Position numbers and translations under genes: made by a program | Part shown: piece after piece, positions 42,624 to 51,398 of the stretch | Layout: each line of letters opens with the position of its first letter | Numbering within the stretch: position 1 is the stretch's first letter | Assembly: GCF_016862095.1 (NCBI RefSeq) | Contig: NZ_BOMH01000061.1 | Span: 38,323 to 102,322 of the forward strand | Length of the DNA stretch: 64,000 bases | Direction of reading: 5' to 3' | Origin: Actinoplanes cyaneus | GTDB lineage: Bacteria; Actinomycetota; Actinomycetes; Mycobacteriales; Micromonosporaceae | The notes under the pieces: model-generated | Told to the model about the DNA's origin: nothing | The model's input: only the letters and a program-made list of their open reading frames with translations | Databases searched by the model: none

Positions 42624-43526
42624 TCACAGTCGCTGGAGGACGAGGGTGTCGATGGCGTCGAGCAGGGCGACGTCGTCGGTGCTGTGGGCGGTGACGGTGA
42701 CCGTGGCGCGGCGGGCCGGGTCGACGATCGCGTACTGGCCGTAGGCGCCGTCCATCCGGTACGTCCCGTCCCCGCTGAGCCAGACCCCGAGGCCGTAGCC
42801 GTTCGTGAACCCCGGCCCGTACTCCGACAGCGATGACGTGTCGACCGGATCGGCGGGCAGGCTCCGCACGTACGCCGGAGCAATGATCTGCCGCCCCTGC
42901 CACGTGCCCTCCTGGAGCAGCAACTGGGCGAAACGGGACAGCTCCTCGGTGCGCAGGAACAGGTCGCTCTCCGCGAACGGGAACCCGAGCGGACACGTGT
43001 GCCAGGCCGGATTGTGCAGGTCGAGCGGCTTGAACAGGCGGGGTTCCAGGTACGCCTTGACGTCGGCGCCGGTGGTCCGGGCGAGGAGGCGGCCGATCGC
43101 GTACGGCCCGGAGCCGGTGTACTGGAAACGGGCGCCGGGCTCGGCGTCGAGCGGCGCCGCGACGAACTCGTGCAGCAGGTCGGCCGCGTCGATCCGCTCG
43201 TTCGCGTGCCACTTGTGGGTGGAGCCGCTGGTCATCGTGATCAGGTGCCGCAGCGTGACGCGCTCGAAGCCGTCCGCCGCGATGCCGCGCAGCTCCGGGA
43301 AGTGGTCCAGGAAATGATCGTCGAGGTCGAACCGGCCCTCGGCGACAGCCATCCCGGCCGCGACCGCGGTGAAGGTCTTCGCCACCGAGTAGAGGTTGAC
43401 CCGGTCGTCGGAGCGGAACCGGTGACTCAGCGGCGTGCCGCCCTCCCGGTGCACGTGGATGCCGTAGCAGCCGAGACTCTTCTCCTGGTCGGCGCGCACG
43501 AAATCGGCGAGCAGATCGTCAGCCAT
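42624..43526 (-). CDS. serine hydrolase, class C beta-lactamase family
   Basis: 300 residues, no signal peptide, so probably cytoplasmic. The SxxK motif is SVAK in LYSVAKTFTAV near residue 48. The Tyr motif appears as FQYTGSGPYAIG, where YxN is YTG, a departure from the family. The fold pattern ITMTSGSTHKW and GYGLGVWLSGDG is typical of PF00144 esterases and DD-peptidases. It ends close to the palindrome region and starts 16 bases after the stop of the next gene, so the two may be co-transcribed. Substrate unknown. Confidence 0.87.
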   Translation of the reverse strand: MADDLLADFVRADQEKSLGCYGIHVHREGGTPLSHRFRSDDRVNLYSVAKTFTAVAAGMAVAEGRFDLDDHFLDHFPELRGIAADGFERVTLRHLITMTSGSTHKWHANERIDAADLLHEFVAAPLDAEPGARFQYTGSGPYAIGRLLARTTGADVKAYLEPRLFKPLDLHNPAWHTCPLGFPFAESDLFLRTEELSRFAQLLLQEGTWQGRQIIAPAYVRSLPADPVDTSSLSEYGPGFTNGYGLGVWLSGDGTYRMDGAYGQYAIVDPARRATVTVTAHSTDDVALLDAIDTLVLQRL

Positions 43527-43542
43527 CCCCCGAAACTACCGT

Positions 43543-44610
43543 TCACCCGGCCGGGACCAGGAAGGCGAACACGCGGACACCGACCGGGCCGGTGGCCAGC
43601 GGCGCCGGTGCCGCCGCGGCGACCGTCATGCCGGCCTCCCAGGGCTCACCGTCCAGGAAGACCTCGTTCGTCAGCATCCGGCCGTCCTGGTACGCCGTGA
43701 AGAATCGCAGCGCGTGCACCGCCCGGCTCAGCGGCACGTCCTGGAGCGCCACCAGCAGCTGGTCGAAGAGCGGTTCCGCCGACGGCACCGGCTCGGTCGC
43801 GAACAGGTCCACCTGCGCGCCCAGGAGCAGCTCGAACTCGCCCGCCGGGTGCCGATAGCGCTCGACCGCGACGTGCTCGGCGGCCGCCTTCCGGTCGATC
43901 AGCGCCGCGATCATCGGGTACGCCACGGCCCGCTCGAACATCGCCAGGGTCAGGAAGATCGCCTCTTTCCACGTCGGCGCGACCCCGACGCAACTCTCCA
44001 CCATCCACGGCCGGGCCAGCGCCGGATGGTTCACCGCGAAGTTCACCTGCGCCACCACGAGCTCCGGAGTCGGCCGCGGAGGCGCCGCCAGGGTCGCCCG
44101 GAACTCGGCGTCACCGAGCTTCAGGTCCTCGCCGATCGGGACGCCGTAGGCCGCCATCCAGTGGGCGAAAACGGACGCGGGCGACGGCACACCACCGCTG
44201 CCGTTCCCGATCGGCGGCAGCCCGTTGTCCAGCGACACCGGCCCGAGCCGCAGCTTGCCCTGCTCGGCGCCGCCCTGCAGGGCCTGGCTGACGACCGCGA
44301 CCTCGCTGCTGTACCCGGCGATCCGCGCGATCTCCGCCTCGCCGGCGATCGCGGCGCGCGCCACGGCGGCCCGGAACACCGGGTCGCGGTCGAGGCGCCG
44401 GCGGGTCTCACCGTCCAGGAACGTCTCGTCGACCTGCACGCCGCCGAGCACCCGGCGCCCGAACGCGAGCGGCAGGAAGTAGGTCAACCGCTCCGCGAGC
44501 CACGGCTCGACACCGCCACTGAGCAGCCGCGCCTTGACCTCGTCGCCCGACGGCGCCTGCGCGCCCTCACAGAACGCCGTGACCCCCACCACAACCGCCT
44601 CGTCGAACAT
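43543..44610 (-). CDS. hypothetical protein
   Basis: 355 residues, soluble, no signal peptide or membrane segment. The N-terminal two thirds are helical (MFDEAVVVGVTAFCEGAQAP, ERLTYFLPLAFGRRVLGG). The C-terminal part HALRFFTAYQDGRMLTNEVF, then LDGEPWEAGM, recalls a DUF6348-like domain, but I am not sure. The start ATG begins a frame with strong GC bias throughout. It is followed 16 bases later by the serine hydrolase gene. Confidence 0.75.
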   Translation of the reverse strand: MFDEAVVVGVTAFCEGAQAPSGDEVKARLLSGGVEPWLAERLTYFLPLAFGRRVLGGVQVDETFLDGETRRRLDRDPVFRAAVARAAIAGEAEIARIAGYSSEVAVVSQALQGGAEQGKLRLGPVSLDNGLPPIGNGSGGVPSPASVFAHWMAAYGVPIGEDLKLGDAEFRATLAAPPRPTPELVVAQVNFAVNHPALARPWMVESCVGVAPTWKEAIFLTLAMFERAVAYPMIAALIDRKAAAEHVAVERYRHPAGEFELLLGAQVDLFATEPVPSAEPLFDQLLVALQDVPLSRAVHALRFFTAYQDGRMLTNEVFLDGEPWEAGMTVAAAAPAPLATGPVGVRVFAFLVPAG

Positions 44611-44699
44611 CGCGTGAGCCTATCGCCCCGTTGATCTCCCGCAACCCCAAGATCAAGATCAGCTCCCCGCGTACGCCGTGATCATCGGCGCCGGCTCGT

Positions 44700-44748
44700 G
44701 GCTAGTCACCACGGTGGTTATCCGTCGCGGATCGCCACGGTGAGAGCC
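44700..44748. repeat. dispersed palindrome family, copy G (degenerate)
   Basis: Shorter, imperfect copy with arms GGCTAGTCACCACGGTGGTTAT and ATCGCCACGGTGAGAGCC around CCGTCGCGG. It is the only copy in a divergent intergenic region, between the starts at 44610 and 44847. Confidence 0.55.
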
Positions 44749-44846
44749 GGCTCGGCCGCCATGAACACCACCCGCCGGGGAACGTTGGTCTGCACCGGCC
44801 CGCGTGTGGTCGGTGGTGAAAACGGATTCGCGTTGCAGAATCGCTC

Positions 44847-45803
44847 ATGACCGCTTCCGCGCTCCGCGCGCTCCTCGCCTCCGGCCAGGTCACCCACGTG
44901 CCCGGCATCTACGACCCGGCGACCGCGGCGCTCGCGGTCGCCGCGGGTAACCGGGCTGTGCACCTCTCCGCCGTGGCCGTCTCGGCGACCATGCTGGGCC
45001 GTTCCGATCTGGGTTTCGTGCAGGCGACGCAGATCGCCGACCGGGCGGCCACGCTCGTTCCCGCGCTGCGGGGCACGCCGCTGCTGGCCGACGCGGACAC
45101 CGGTTACGGCGCGCCCCGGCACGCCGTGTGGACCGGGCTCGCATACAGCCGCGCCGGGATCTCCGGGCTGCACCTCGACGACCGGGTGAACCCGGGACGC
45201 GGCGGGCCACCGGCCGGCCGGGAGGTGATCGGAACCGGTCTGGCGGCCGCCACTGTCCGGGCGCTGGCCGATCAGGTCCCGGACTTGGCGATCGTCGCGC
45301 GGACCGACGCGTACGCCGTGAACGGTCTCGCCGACACGATCGCCCGCTGCGTCGCGTACGCGGAGGCGGGCGCCGACGCGGTCTTCCCCGAAGGGGTGCG
45401 GGACATCGGGGAGCTGGCCGCGATCAGTCGCGCGCTCCCCGGCGTACCTCTCGTCGTCAGCCGCAGCGAAGCCGCTGCCCAACTGCCCGCCTGGACCGAC
45501 GCTGACCTGGCACGAGTCGGGGTACGACTGGTCCTGCATCCGGTCGCTGCGCTGCTCGCCGCCATGCGCGCGGCGTCGGTCACCTATCGCGCGATCGCCG
45601 AGACCGGGAGCGCCGAAACCCGGAACGCTGAGGCCCAGAACGCTGAGACCCGGAGCGCTGAGCCGCGGAACGCTGATGCCCGGAACGCTGAAACCAGAAC
45701 AGCCGAGCCGGTCGAGCGGATGCCATGGGCCGCGTTCACCGCGCTCGCCGCCCAGGACGAGCCCCTCGACGCCCGCTATGTCCCTGACAGGTTGCAGACC
45801 TGA
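44847..45803 (+). CDS. isocitrate lyase/PEP mutase superfamily protein lacking the catalytic Cys loop
   Basis: 318 residues. TIM-barrel motifs are clear: PGIYDPATAALAV at the N-terminus, the metal-binding DADTGYG and VARTDAYAV. Where methylisocitrate and isocitrate lyases have a KRCGH loop, this protein reads LDDRVNPGRGGPPAGREV, with no Cys. Lyase chemistry is therefore unlikely; oxaloacetate decarboxylase or phosphonopyruvate hydrolase-like activity is possible. Near the C-terminus, seven 5-residue repeats of the NAETR type (45605-45709) are inserted before the final PVERMPWAAFTALAAQ. Single gene with its own promoter region. Confidence 0.87.
   Translation: MTASALRALLASGQVTHVPGIYDPATAALAVAAGNRAVHLSAVAVSATMLGRSDLGFVQATQIADRAATLVPALRGTPLLADADTGYGAPRHAVWTGLAYSRAGISGLHLDDRVNPGRGGPPAGREVIGTGLAAATVRALADQVPDLAIVARTDAYAVNGLADTIARCVAYAEAGADAVFPEGVRDIGELAAISRALPGVPLVVSRSEAAAQLPAWTDADLARVGVRLVLHPVAALLAAMRAASVTYRAIAETGSAETRNAEAQNAETRSAEPRNADARNAETRTAEPVERMPWAAFTALAAQDEPLDARYVPDRLQT
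45605..45709. repeat. 15-bp in-frame tandem repeat, seven units
   Basis: Seven units of about CCGGAACGCTGAGAC, each coding five residues (NAETR and variants), inside the isocitrate-lyase-superfamily gene. Units differ at one to several bases but keep length and frame, as expected for replication slippage tolerated in a linker. Confidence 0.85.
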
Positions 45804-46353
45804 CCCGTGCCGTCCATGTACCGCCGGCGTCAGGGCCGCCAGCCACGGTCGTCACCAACGGACCGTCCCCCTTACCCGGCCGGACGTCTCGCCAGGGCCC
45901 AACTGACGAAGGACCACCCTCCTCTCCGCTGAAACCGCCTACCTGGGCAGAGATCCACGTCAAAAATCTTCAAATCCTGTCATAAGTACATAAATCTTCA
46001 TCGAACGGCCTAGTGCGCGGCATTCGGCGATCCCGAGGCCACGCGAATGGTGAAGTCGTCAGTGAGCAGATGGCTCCGCCGGATCAGTGCGATAGGGCGG
46101 GTTCGCCATCGCCCGCCCTGTCCGGGCCCGCCGTCGAGGCCCGGAATCAGACCTGGCGAGCTCGCCGACGATCAACCGTCGATGCGGCATCGCCGGGAGC
46201 CCGTCCCCGCACCCGGATCCATGACCGCCGTCGCCGGCGGTGATCCGGCGTGCCGATGAGACGCCGAGCGGGAGCCGACGAGAAAGCGACCTGCGGGCCC
46301 GCACGCCACTGCACGACCGCACGACACAGGATCCCATCACCAGGAGGTTCACC
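45804..46353. other. 550-bp intergenic region with an AT-rich stretch
   Basis: No coding sequence has convincing bias. CAGGTTGCAGACCTG at 45789-45803 is a small inverted repeat over the stop of the upstream gene. An unusually AT-rich stretch at about 45958-46010 may be a promoter for the secreted-protein gene at 46354, implying a long leader, or a site of local strand opening. Confidence 0.45.
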
Positions 46354-46761
46354 GTGAAACGACTACCCGTCATCGCCCTGGCCGGCATCGGCCTGACCGG
46401 AGTGCTCTTCACCGGCTCGCCCGCCCAGGCGTCACCCGGGAACAGCCGGACGACCGAGGTCATCGGCGCACCCGCCGAGGACCCGCTCGACTCGACGTAC
46501 GACACGCTCAGCGACTGTCTGTCGGCCAAGCAGAACCTGGTCGACAACGGCGACATCGCGGGCGGCAAATGCCAGAAGATCTCCGGCTTCGACTCCGGTG
46601 GCAACCCCGCCAAGGTCTACACGATCAGGCCGTCCAGTGGGCCGTCGGACTCCGGCCAGCCCAGCAGCAGCGGATCGACCACGCCGAAGCCCGGCAGCAA
46701 CTCCAAGGACCCGTTCGGCCTGTGCCAGTGGACCGGCTCTTACCTGCCTCTCAACTGCTGA
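46354..46761 (+). CDS. small secreted protein of unknown function
   Basis: 135 residues. GTG start with AGGAGG 6 bases upstream. The signal peptide VKRLPVIALAGIGLTGVLFT is cleaved near SPAQASPGN. The mature part has four Cys (DCLSAKQN, GKCQKISG, GLCQWTG and the final Cys) that could form two disulfides, and a Ser/Gly/Pro-rich linker (SSGPSDSGQPSSSGSTTP). A longer frame from 46240 adds an Arg-rich leader unlikely to be translated. I do not recognise a family. Probably exported and small enough for the cell wall or surface. Confidence 0.78.
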   Translation: MKRLPVIALAGIGLTGVLFTGSPAQASPGNSRTTEVIGAPAEDPLDSTYDTLSDCLSAKQNLVDNGDIAGGKCQKISGFDSGGNPAKVYTIRPSSGPSDSGQPSSSGSTTPKPGSNSKDPFGLCQWTGSYLPLNC

Positions 46762-46786
46762 CGAATGCCGTCGTCAGCCGACCGGA

Positions 46787-46818
46787 AAGCTCGTTGCCAG
46801 CCCCTCGGCAACGAGCTT
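46787..46818 (+). terminator. hairpin after secreted-protein gene
   Basis: Perfect 12-bp stem AAGCTCGTTGCC / GGCAACGAGCTT with an 8-base loop, 26 bases past the stop at 46761. Its right arm is the start of the first unit of the 31-bp tandem array, so the array may have grown from the terminator arm. Confidence 0.65.
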
Positions 46819-46960
46819 CTGCGCATGTCAGCCGCTTGGCAACGAGCTCCTGCGCATGTCAGCCGCTTGGCAACGAGCTTCTGCGCATGTCAGCCGCTTG
46901 GCGACAAGCTTCTGCGCCTGCCGGCCGCGCAGCAACGAGCTTCTGCGCGTGTCAGCCCGC
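46807..46960. repeat. 31-bp tandem array, five units
   Basis: Units start at 46807, 46838, 46869, 46900 and 46931. The first three are nearly identical (GGCAACGAGCTTCTGCGCAT then GTCAGCCGCTT); units 4 and 5 diverge. There is no spacer, so this is not CRISPR. The last unit overlaps the final codons of the macrodomain gene on the minus strand. Confidence 0.9.
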
Positions 46961-47491
46961 GGTGAGATCGACGGCGGCGCGGCGGGCCGGCAGGGAGCCG
47001 GTCCAGTCGTAGACGACCACCGGAATGTCCCCCAGCGTCTCCATGATCAGCGGCTCGACCCTCGGCCACTCCCCGCCGGCGAGGCCGCAGCCGATCCGTG
47101 GCATGTGAACCGAGGCGCCGAGCTCCCGCGCGTGCCCGGCCAGCGTGCCCAGGCACTCGCGGATCGCCTCGTACCGCACGGGCGGACCGGCATCGGGCTC
47201 GTGACCGGCGCCGGTCTTCAGCCCGTGCCCGGTCATGATGCCGTGCTGGCCCACCATGTTCGCCACCCAGAGCTCCGCCTCGACCGGGACGAGCTGCACC
47301 GCCCCCAGCCGGAACGAATCGGCTCGGGACCAGCGACGGAACTCGCGCTCCGGGGCCGGCCAGCGCCGGGAGACGGCGTGGACGAAGCCGCGGCCCCAGG
47401 CGCCGATGTCGTTGCAGACGTGCGCGATGATCCGCGGGCCGGGGCCGGGCGGATCGGTGGCGTCACCCACGACGTAGGTCAGCTTCTCCAT
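46952..47491 (-). CDS. macrodomain ADP-ribose-binding/hydrolase protein
   Basis: 179 residues, a stand-alone macrodomain expected to bind or remove ADP-ribose. Motifs: IIAHVCNDIGAWGRGFVHAV (the Asn-Asp-x-Gly ligand loop), WVANMVGQHG and ASVHMPRIGCGLAGGEWPRV (the phosphate-binding Gly loop). Full length for the family. Its final codons lie in the last unit of the 31-bp tandem array. It is single, with no toxin or ADP-ribosyltransferase beside it, so a housekeeping or NAD-metabolite repair role is likelier than a toxin-antitoxin role. Confidence 0.9.
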   Translation of the reverse strand: MEKLTYVVGDATDPPGPGPRIIAHVCNDIGAWGRGFVHAVSRRWPAPEREFRRWSRADSFRLGAVQLVPVEAELWVANMVGQHGIMTGHGLKTGAGHEPDAGPPVRYEAIRECLGTLAGHARELGASVHMPRIGCGLAGGEWPRVEPLIMETLGDIPVVVYDWTGSLPARRAAVDLTAG

Positions 47492-47715
47492 GGCCCGGAT
47501 GGTAGTGACGACCTCTGACAGGAATCCGGGTTGACGGAACCCGACCCGAACATCGGGTCCCGCCCCCGTTGTGCACGATGACCCGTGGTCGAAACGGGGA
47601 CGGGGCGGAAGGTCGGTGAGCCGCCCGCTCTGCCTGGCTGGAGCCTCCCCCAGCTCTCTGAGCTACCGTCGTGCGAGCCCGAGCCTGCCGAATCCCCCAT
47701 GGCTGCGCAACCGAT

Positions 47716-49176
47716 TTAACCGGCCTGGCCCGAGAAGACGCCGGCCCTGCGCATCACCGTCGCGAGCAGCGGCGACGCGACGACCACGCCGTGCACCAGG
47801 TCCGGCGCCGGGGCCGGGAGCTCGTTCACGTCCTGCCGGTACGGTTGCGTCCACCCCGTGGACTCCGGATCCACCCCGGCTCGCAGGCACCTCTCCCGGA
47901 CGAGGTCCGCCGGGCACTCCGCGTCGCCGAGCACCACCTCCCAGGGCAGCGGGAGCAGGGCCCACACCCGTACGTCGGCATGCTGGTCCCCGCCGTCGGC
48001 GGCGTGCCAGGCGGCGACGTCCGACGCGACGAGCGCCGGCACCTTCCCCGGGCAGGAGCGCTCGACGAGGTCGTCGTAGCCGAGCGCGCGCGTCACGTTG
48101 AGCCAGCCGGTCCGTGCCTGGTTGAAGGCCCGGGAGGCGACGTTCCAGGTGTACGAGTCGTCCCCGCCCCGCACCACCATGTGCGTCCGGTCCCGGTTGG
48201 CGTCGAAGCTCGACCGCAACGCCCTCGCGGCCGCCGCGAGCTGCTCGTAGTAGCGCCCGAGCAGCGCACCGCACTGCGCGTCGTCGAGGCGGTCCAGCAC
48301 CGCCCACCGGGTCAGTACCGACGCGAGCACCCAAGGACGGCACGTCGGTGCGGCCAGCGCGGCCCCGAGCAACTCCTCGGCCAGGGTGTCCATCGGCCTG
48401 GCCTGCGAGCCGTTCGTGAACCGGGTGCGCAGGTTGAGGCGGGACACGTAGTACGCCGTGAACGCCGCCGTCCGCGGGCAGGCCAGGAACTCCTCCTCGG
48501 TGATCAGGTGCGCGAGCCGGGACTTGCCGAACGCGGTCGCGGCCTCCCGGTCCCGTTCCGCGGCCAGCACCGTGGTCCGCTGCTGGAGGTGCAGCACCGC
48601 GCGGACGGCCCGGCGGTAGGCGCGGACCGGCACCCCGGGCAGCAGCTCGCGGCGGGTCGCCGCGGTCATCCGCTCGCGCGCGTCGGCGTGCCCGCCGTGC
48701 TCGCCGCGGGCGCCGTTCGGGCGTCGCCGCACGTGATAGGTGCCCCACGCGGTGGTCACCCGCTTCGGCGCGCGAGGCACGGTGAGCCGGGGCTCGGCCG
48801 GGGCGTCCGCCGGCAGGCCGAGCAGGTCGAGCGCCCAGGTCAGCCACGCTAGCAGCGACTCCGGGTCGGCGGGATCAGCGGCTTCCGGCAGGTCGCGTCC
48901 GGCCCGCTCGGCGACGGTCGCGACGGCGGTCCCGGCCGCGAGGCAGGCGCGCGCCAGGCCCGCGTGGCGGCGCCAGGTCTTGGGCATCGAGGAGGTCTCC
49001 CCGTACGCCCGGGCGCGCCGGACGATCAGGTACAGGTCGCGTGCGGTGACCGCGCCGACCCACTCCTGCACGCCGAGTTCCAGCAGGTCGGCCGCCACGT
49101 CCTGGGGTGGCCGGCGTTCTCCGAGTCCCCGGTGCAACCGTCGCAGGATCTCGTCCCCGCCGCGTTTCGTCGCCAT
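47716..49176 (-). CDS. uncharacterised actinobacterial protein
   Basis: 486 residues, soluble, no signal peptide or membrane helix. I chose ATG 49176 because GGGGAGCGG lies just before it; longer frames run into the acyl-CoA oxidase gene. The N-terminus (MATKRGGDEILRRLHRGLGE) is helical. The C-terminal half holds FTAYYVSRLNLRTRFTNGSQ, SSFDANRDRTHMVVRGGDDS and WVLASVLTRWAVLDRLDDAQ. I do not recognise the family and saw no nucleotide-binding or catalytic motif. The base composition matches the host. Confidence 0.75.
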   Translation of the reverse strand: MATKRGGDEILRRLHRGLGERRPPQDVAADLLELGVQEWVGAVTARDLYLIVRRARAYGETSSMPKTWRRHAGLARACLAAGTAVATVAERAGRDLPEAADPADPESLLAWLTWALDLLGLPADAPAEPRLTVPRAPKRVTTAWGTYHVRRRPNGARGEHGGHADARERMTAATRRELLPGVPVRAYRRAVRAVLHLQQRTTVLAAERDREAATAFGKSRLAHLITEEEFLACPRTAAFTAYYVSRLNLRTRFTNGSQARPMDTLAEELLGAALAAPTCRPWVLASVLTRWAVLDRLDDAQCGALLGRYYEQLAAAARALRSSFDANRDRTHMVVRGGDDSYTWNVASRAFNQARTGWLNVTRALGYDDLVERSCPGKVPALVASDVAAWHAADGGDQHADVRVWALLPLPWEVVLGDAECPADLVRERCLRAGVDPESTGWTQPYRQDVNELPAPAPDLVHGVVVASPLLATVMRRAGVFSGQAG

Positions 49177-49331
49177 TGCCGCTCCCCGTGCCGGCGCCGG
49201 CCCGGCACGGGTGTCAGCACGTGTCCGGACGCCGGCCGGTGGCCAGCCGCACAGTATCCCGGCACCGGTCCTCGGCGGTCCACCGCTTTTCCCCCAGGAT
49301 GGCGGGGGCCTCGCGCCGGTGAGGACGGCGG

Positions 49332-51305
49332 TCAGGCGCCGGCGACGCGGGCGTCCTCCTCGGCCATCGCCTCCTGGCGGCCCGGCTCCTCGCGCAGGAT
49401 GGCGGCGTTGAGCCACTCGTCCGGGATCGCGAACGCGTCCACCAGCACCGGCAGGTGCGGCCGCAGCTCGCGCAGCAGGTCGTTGATCACGCCGGTGACG
49501 GCCTTGGACCGGGCCGGGGTGAGACGGCCGTGTTCCAGGAACCAGCCGCGGTCGGCCTCGATCGTGGTCAGCGCGTAGAGGTCGCAGAGCCGGTTGAGCA
49601 GGGACTTCACGGCCGGGTCGGTGGCACGTTCGATGCCGGCGACGAAGGCTTCCAGGGTGATCCGCTCGATGTGGGCGGTGGCCGTCTTCAGCACGTGGTC
49701 CTGCACGTCGTTGAAGATCTCGAACGGGCGATCCTTCTTGGTCGCGGCGCCGTTGCGCAGGCGGCGGATCGCGCCTTCGAGGACGTGCTTCTCGCGGTCC
49801 TCGAACATGGTGAGGTGCCAGCCCCGGTCGGTGACCGCGACCTCCTCGCCGCGGCCGGGCACCGCGCTGACCAGGCGCTGGATCAGGCCGCGGGCGGCGG
49901 TGCGCTCCAGGACCATCTCGCGGACCTGCTCGGCGACGAACGTGGCGCGGCCCCAGCCGTCCAGCGATCCGAAAGCGTCGCGGTAACCGGTGAGCAGGCC
50001 CTTCGCGACCAGTTGCAGCAGGACCGTGTTGTCGCCCTCGAACGTGGTGAACACGTCGGTGTCGGCCTTCAGCGCGGGCAGCCGGTTCTCCGAGAGGTAC
50101 CCGGCGCCGCCGCACGCCTCGCGGCACATCTGGATGGTGTGCGTGGCGTGCCAGGTCTGCATCGCCTTCAGGCCGGCGGCGCGTGACTCCAGCTCGCGCT
50201 GCCGGTGCTCGTCGACCGGGCCGGGGCCGGACTGCACGTCGGCGAGCGTGCCGACCAGTTCCTCCTGGGCGAAGACATAGGCGTACGACGTGGCCAGCGC
50301 GGGAAGCAGTTTGCGCTGGTGGGCGAGGTAGTCGTTGAGGACCACCTCGCGGTCGTCGCCGGGCACCCCGAACTGGCGGCGGCTCTCCCCGTACCGGATG
50401 GCGATCGTCAATGCCGCACGGGTGGCCGCCGACGCCGCGCCGCCCACCGTCACCCGCCCGCGGACCAGCGTGCCCAGCATCGTGAAGAAGCGGCGGGTGT
50501 CGTTCTCGATCGGGCTGGTGTACGTGCCGTCCTCGGCGACCTGGCCGTACCGGTCGAGCAGCATGTCGCGCGGCACGGTCACGTGGTCGAAACTGATCCG
50601 CCCGTTGTCGACGCCGAGCAGCCCGGCCTTGTGCCCGGCGTCGCTCAGCGTCACGCCCGGCATCGGGTTGCCGTCGGCGTCGCGGATCGGAACGAGCCAG
50701 GCGTGCACGCCCCGGCTGCGGCCACCGGTGACGAGCTTCGCGAACACGACCGCCATCCGGCCGTCGCGGGCCGCGTTGCCGATGTAGTCCTTGCGCGCCG
50801 CCTGGTGTGGCGTGTGCAGGTCGAACGTGCGGGTGACCGGGTCGTACACACAGGTCGTCCTGAGCTTCTGTACGTCGGAGCCGTGACCGGTCTCGGTCAT
50901 CGCGAAACAGCCCATGACGTCGGTCGAGATGATGCCGGGCAGGAACCGCTCGTGGTGCCGCTCGGTGCCGAGCGCGACGACCGCGCCGCCGAACAGGCCC
51001 CACTGCACGCCGGCCTTCACCATCAGGGACAGGTCCGCGTAGGCGAGCATCTCGGCGGCGACCACCGAGCCGCCCGGGTCGTCCGAGCCGCCGTAGGCCT
51101 TCGGGAACGCCGACGCCACGCCGACGTCGGTGGGGATCTGCCTGATCAGCGAGGAGATCCGCGCCCGCGCCTCGTCGCCGGTCTCGCCGTGCACCGCGGC
51201 GAACCCGGCCTTGCCGAGCTCGTCGCGGACCGCTTGCCGGATGCCGGCCCACCGCCCGTCGAGGACTTCCTGCAGACGGGCCGGGTCGATGGTGTCGCCG
51301 ATCAT
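49332..51305 (-). CDS. acyl-CoA oxidase/dehydrogenase
   Basis: 657 residues, the length of acyl-CoA oxidases rather than the 380-residue dehydrogenases. FAD-binding motifs CFAMTETGHGSDVQ and KDYIGNAARDGRMAVV, the catalytic Glu in TTFEGDNTVLLQLV and the REACGGAGYLSENRLP region are present, with the second helical domain after residue 450. It performs the first step of fatty-acid beta-oxidation, reducing oxygen if a true oxidase. Single gene on the minus strand. Confidence 0.93.
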   Translation of the reverse strand: MIGDTIDPARLQEVLDGRWAGIRQAVRDELGKAGFAAVHGETGDEARARISSLIRQIPTDVGVASAFPKAYGGSDDPGGSVVAAEMLAYADLSLMVKAGVQWGLFGGAVVALGTERHHERFLPGIISTDVMGCFAMTETGHGSDVQKLRTTCVYDPVTRTFDLHTPHQAARKDYIGNAARDGRMAVVFAKLVTGGRSRGVHAWLVPIRDADGNPMPGVTLSDAGHKAGLLGVDNGRISFDHVTVPRDMLLDRYGQVAEDGTYTSPIENDTRRFFTMLGTLVRGRVTVGGAASAATRAALTIAIRYGESRRQFGVPGDDREVVLNDYLAHQRKLLPALATSYAYVFAQEELVGTLADVQSGPGPVDEHRQRELESRAAGLKAMQTWHATHTIQMCREACGGAGYLSENRLPALKADTDVFTTFEGDNTVLLQLVAKGLLTGYRDAFGSLDGWGRATFVAEQVREMVLERTAARGLIQRLVSAVPGRGEEVAVTDRGWHLTMFEDREKHVLEGAIRRLRNGAATKKDRPFEIFNDVQDHVLKTATAHIERITLEAFVAGIERATDPAVKSLLNRLCDLYALTTIEADRGWFLEHGRLTPARSKAVTGVINDLLRELRPHLPVLVDAFAIPDEWLNAAILREEPGRQEAMAEEDARVAGA

Positions 51306-51398
51306 GCCTATAAGTTACCCGCTGGTACGAACCCTAACCCGCCCGGTGGGTACGCCGATCGAGGCGCGAGCCGAGGCCGGGCACCGGCCCGCTGCCGG

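Noticed and set aside
45736..45963. Small minus-strand gene in the 45.8-46.35 kb gap
   Set aside because: It overlaps the 3' end of the plus-strand gene and has no recognisable start region or codon bias.
46807..46960. CRISPR-like direct repeats
   Set aside because: The 31-bp units abut without spacers and no cas genes are present; it is a simple tandem repeat.
47716..51252. One long minus-strand protein of about 1178 residues
   Set aside because: Its first 690 residues are an Arg/Gly-rich out-of-frame reading of the acyl-CoA oxidase gene; the real gene starts at 49176.
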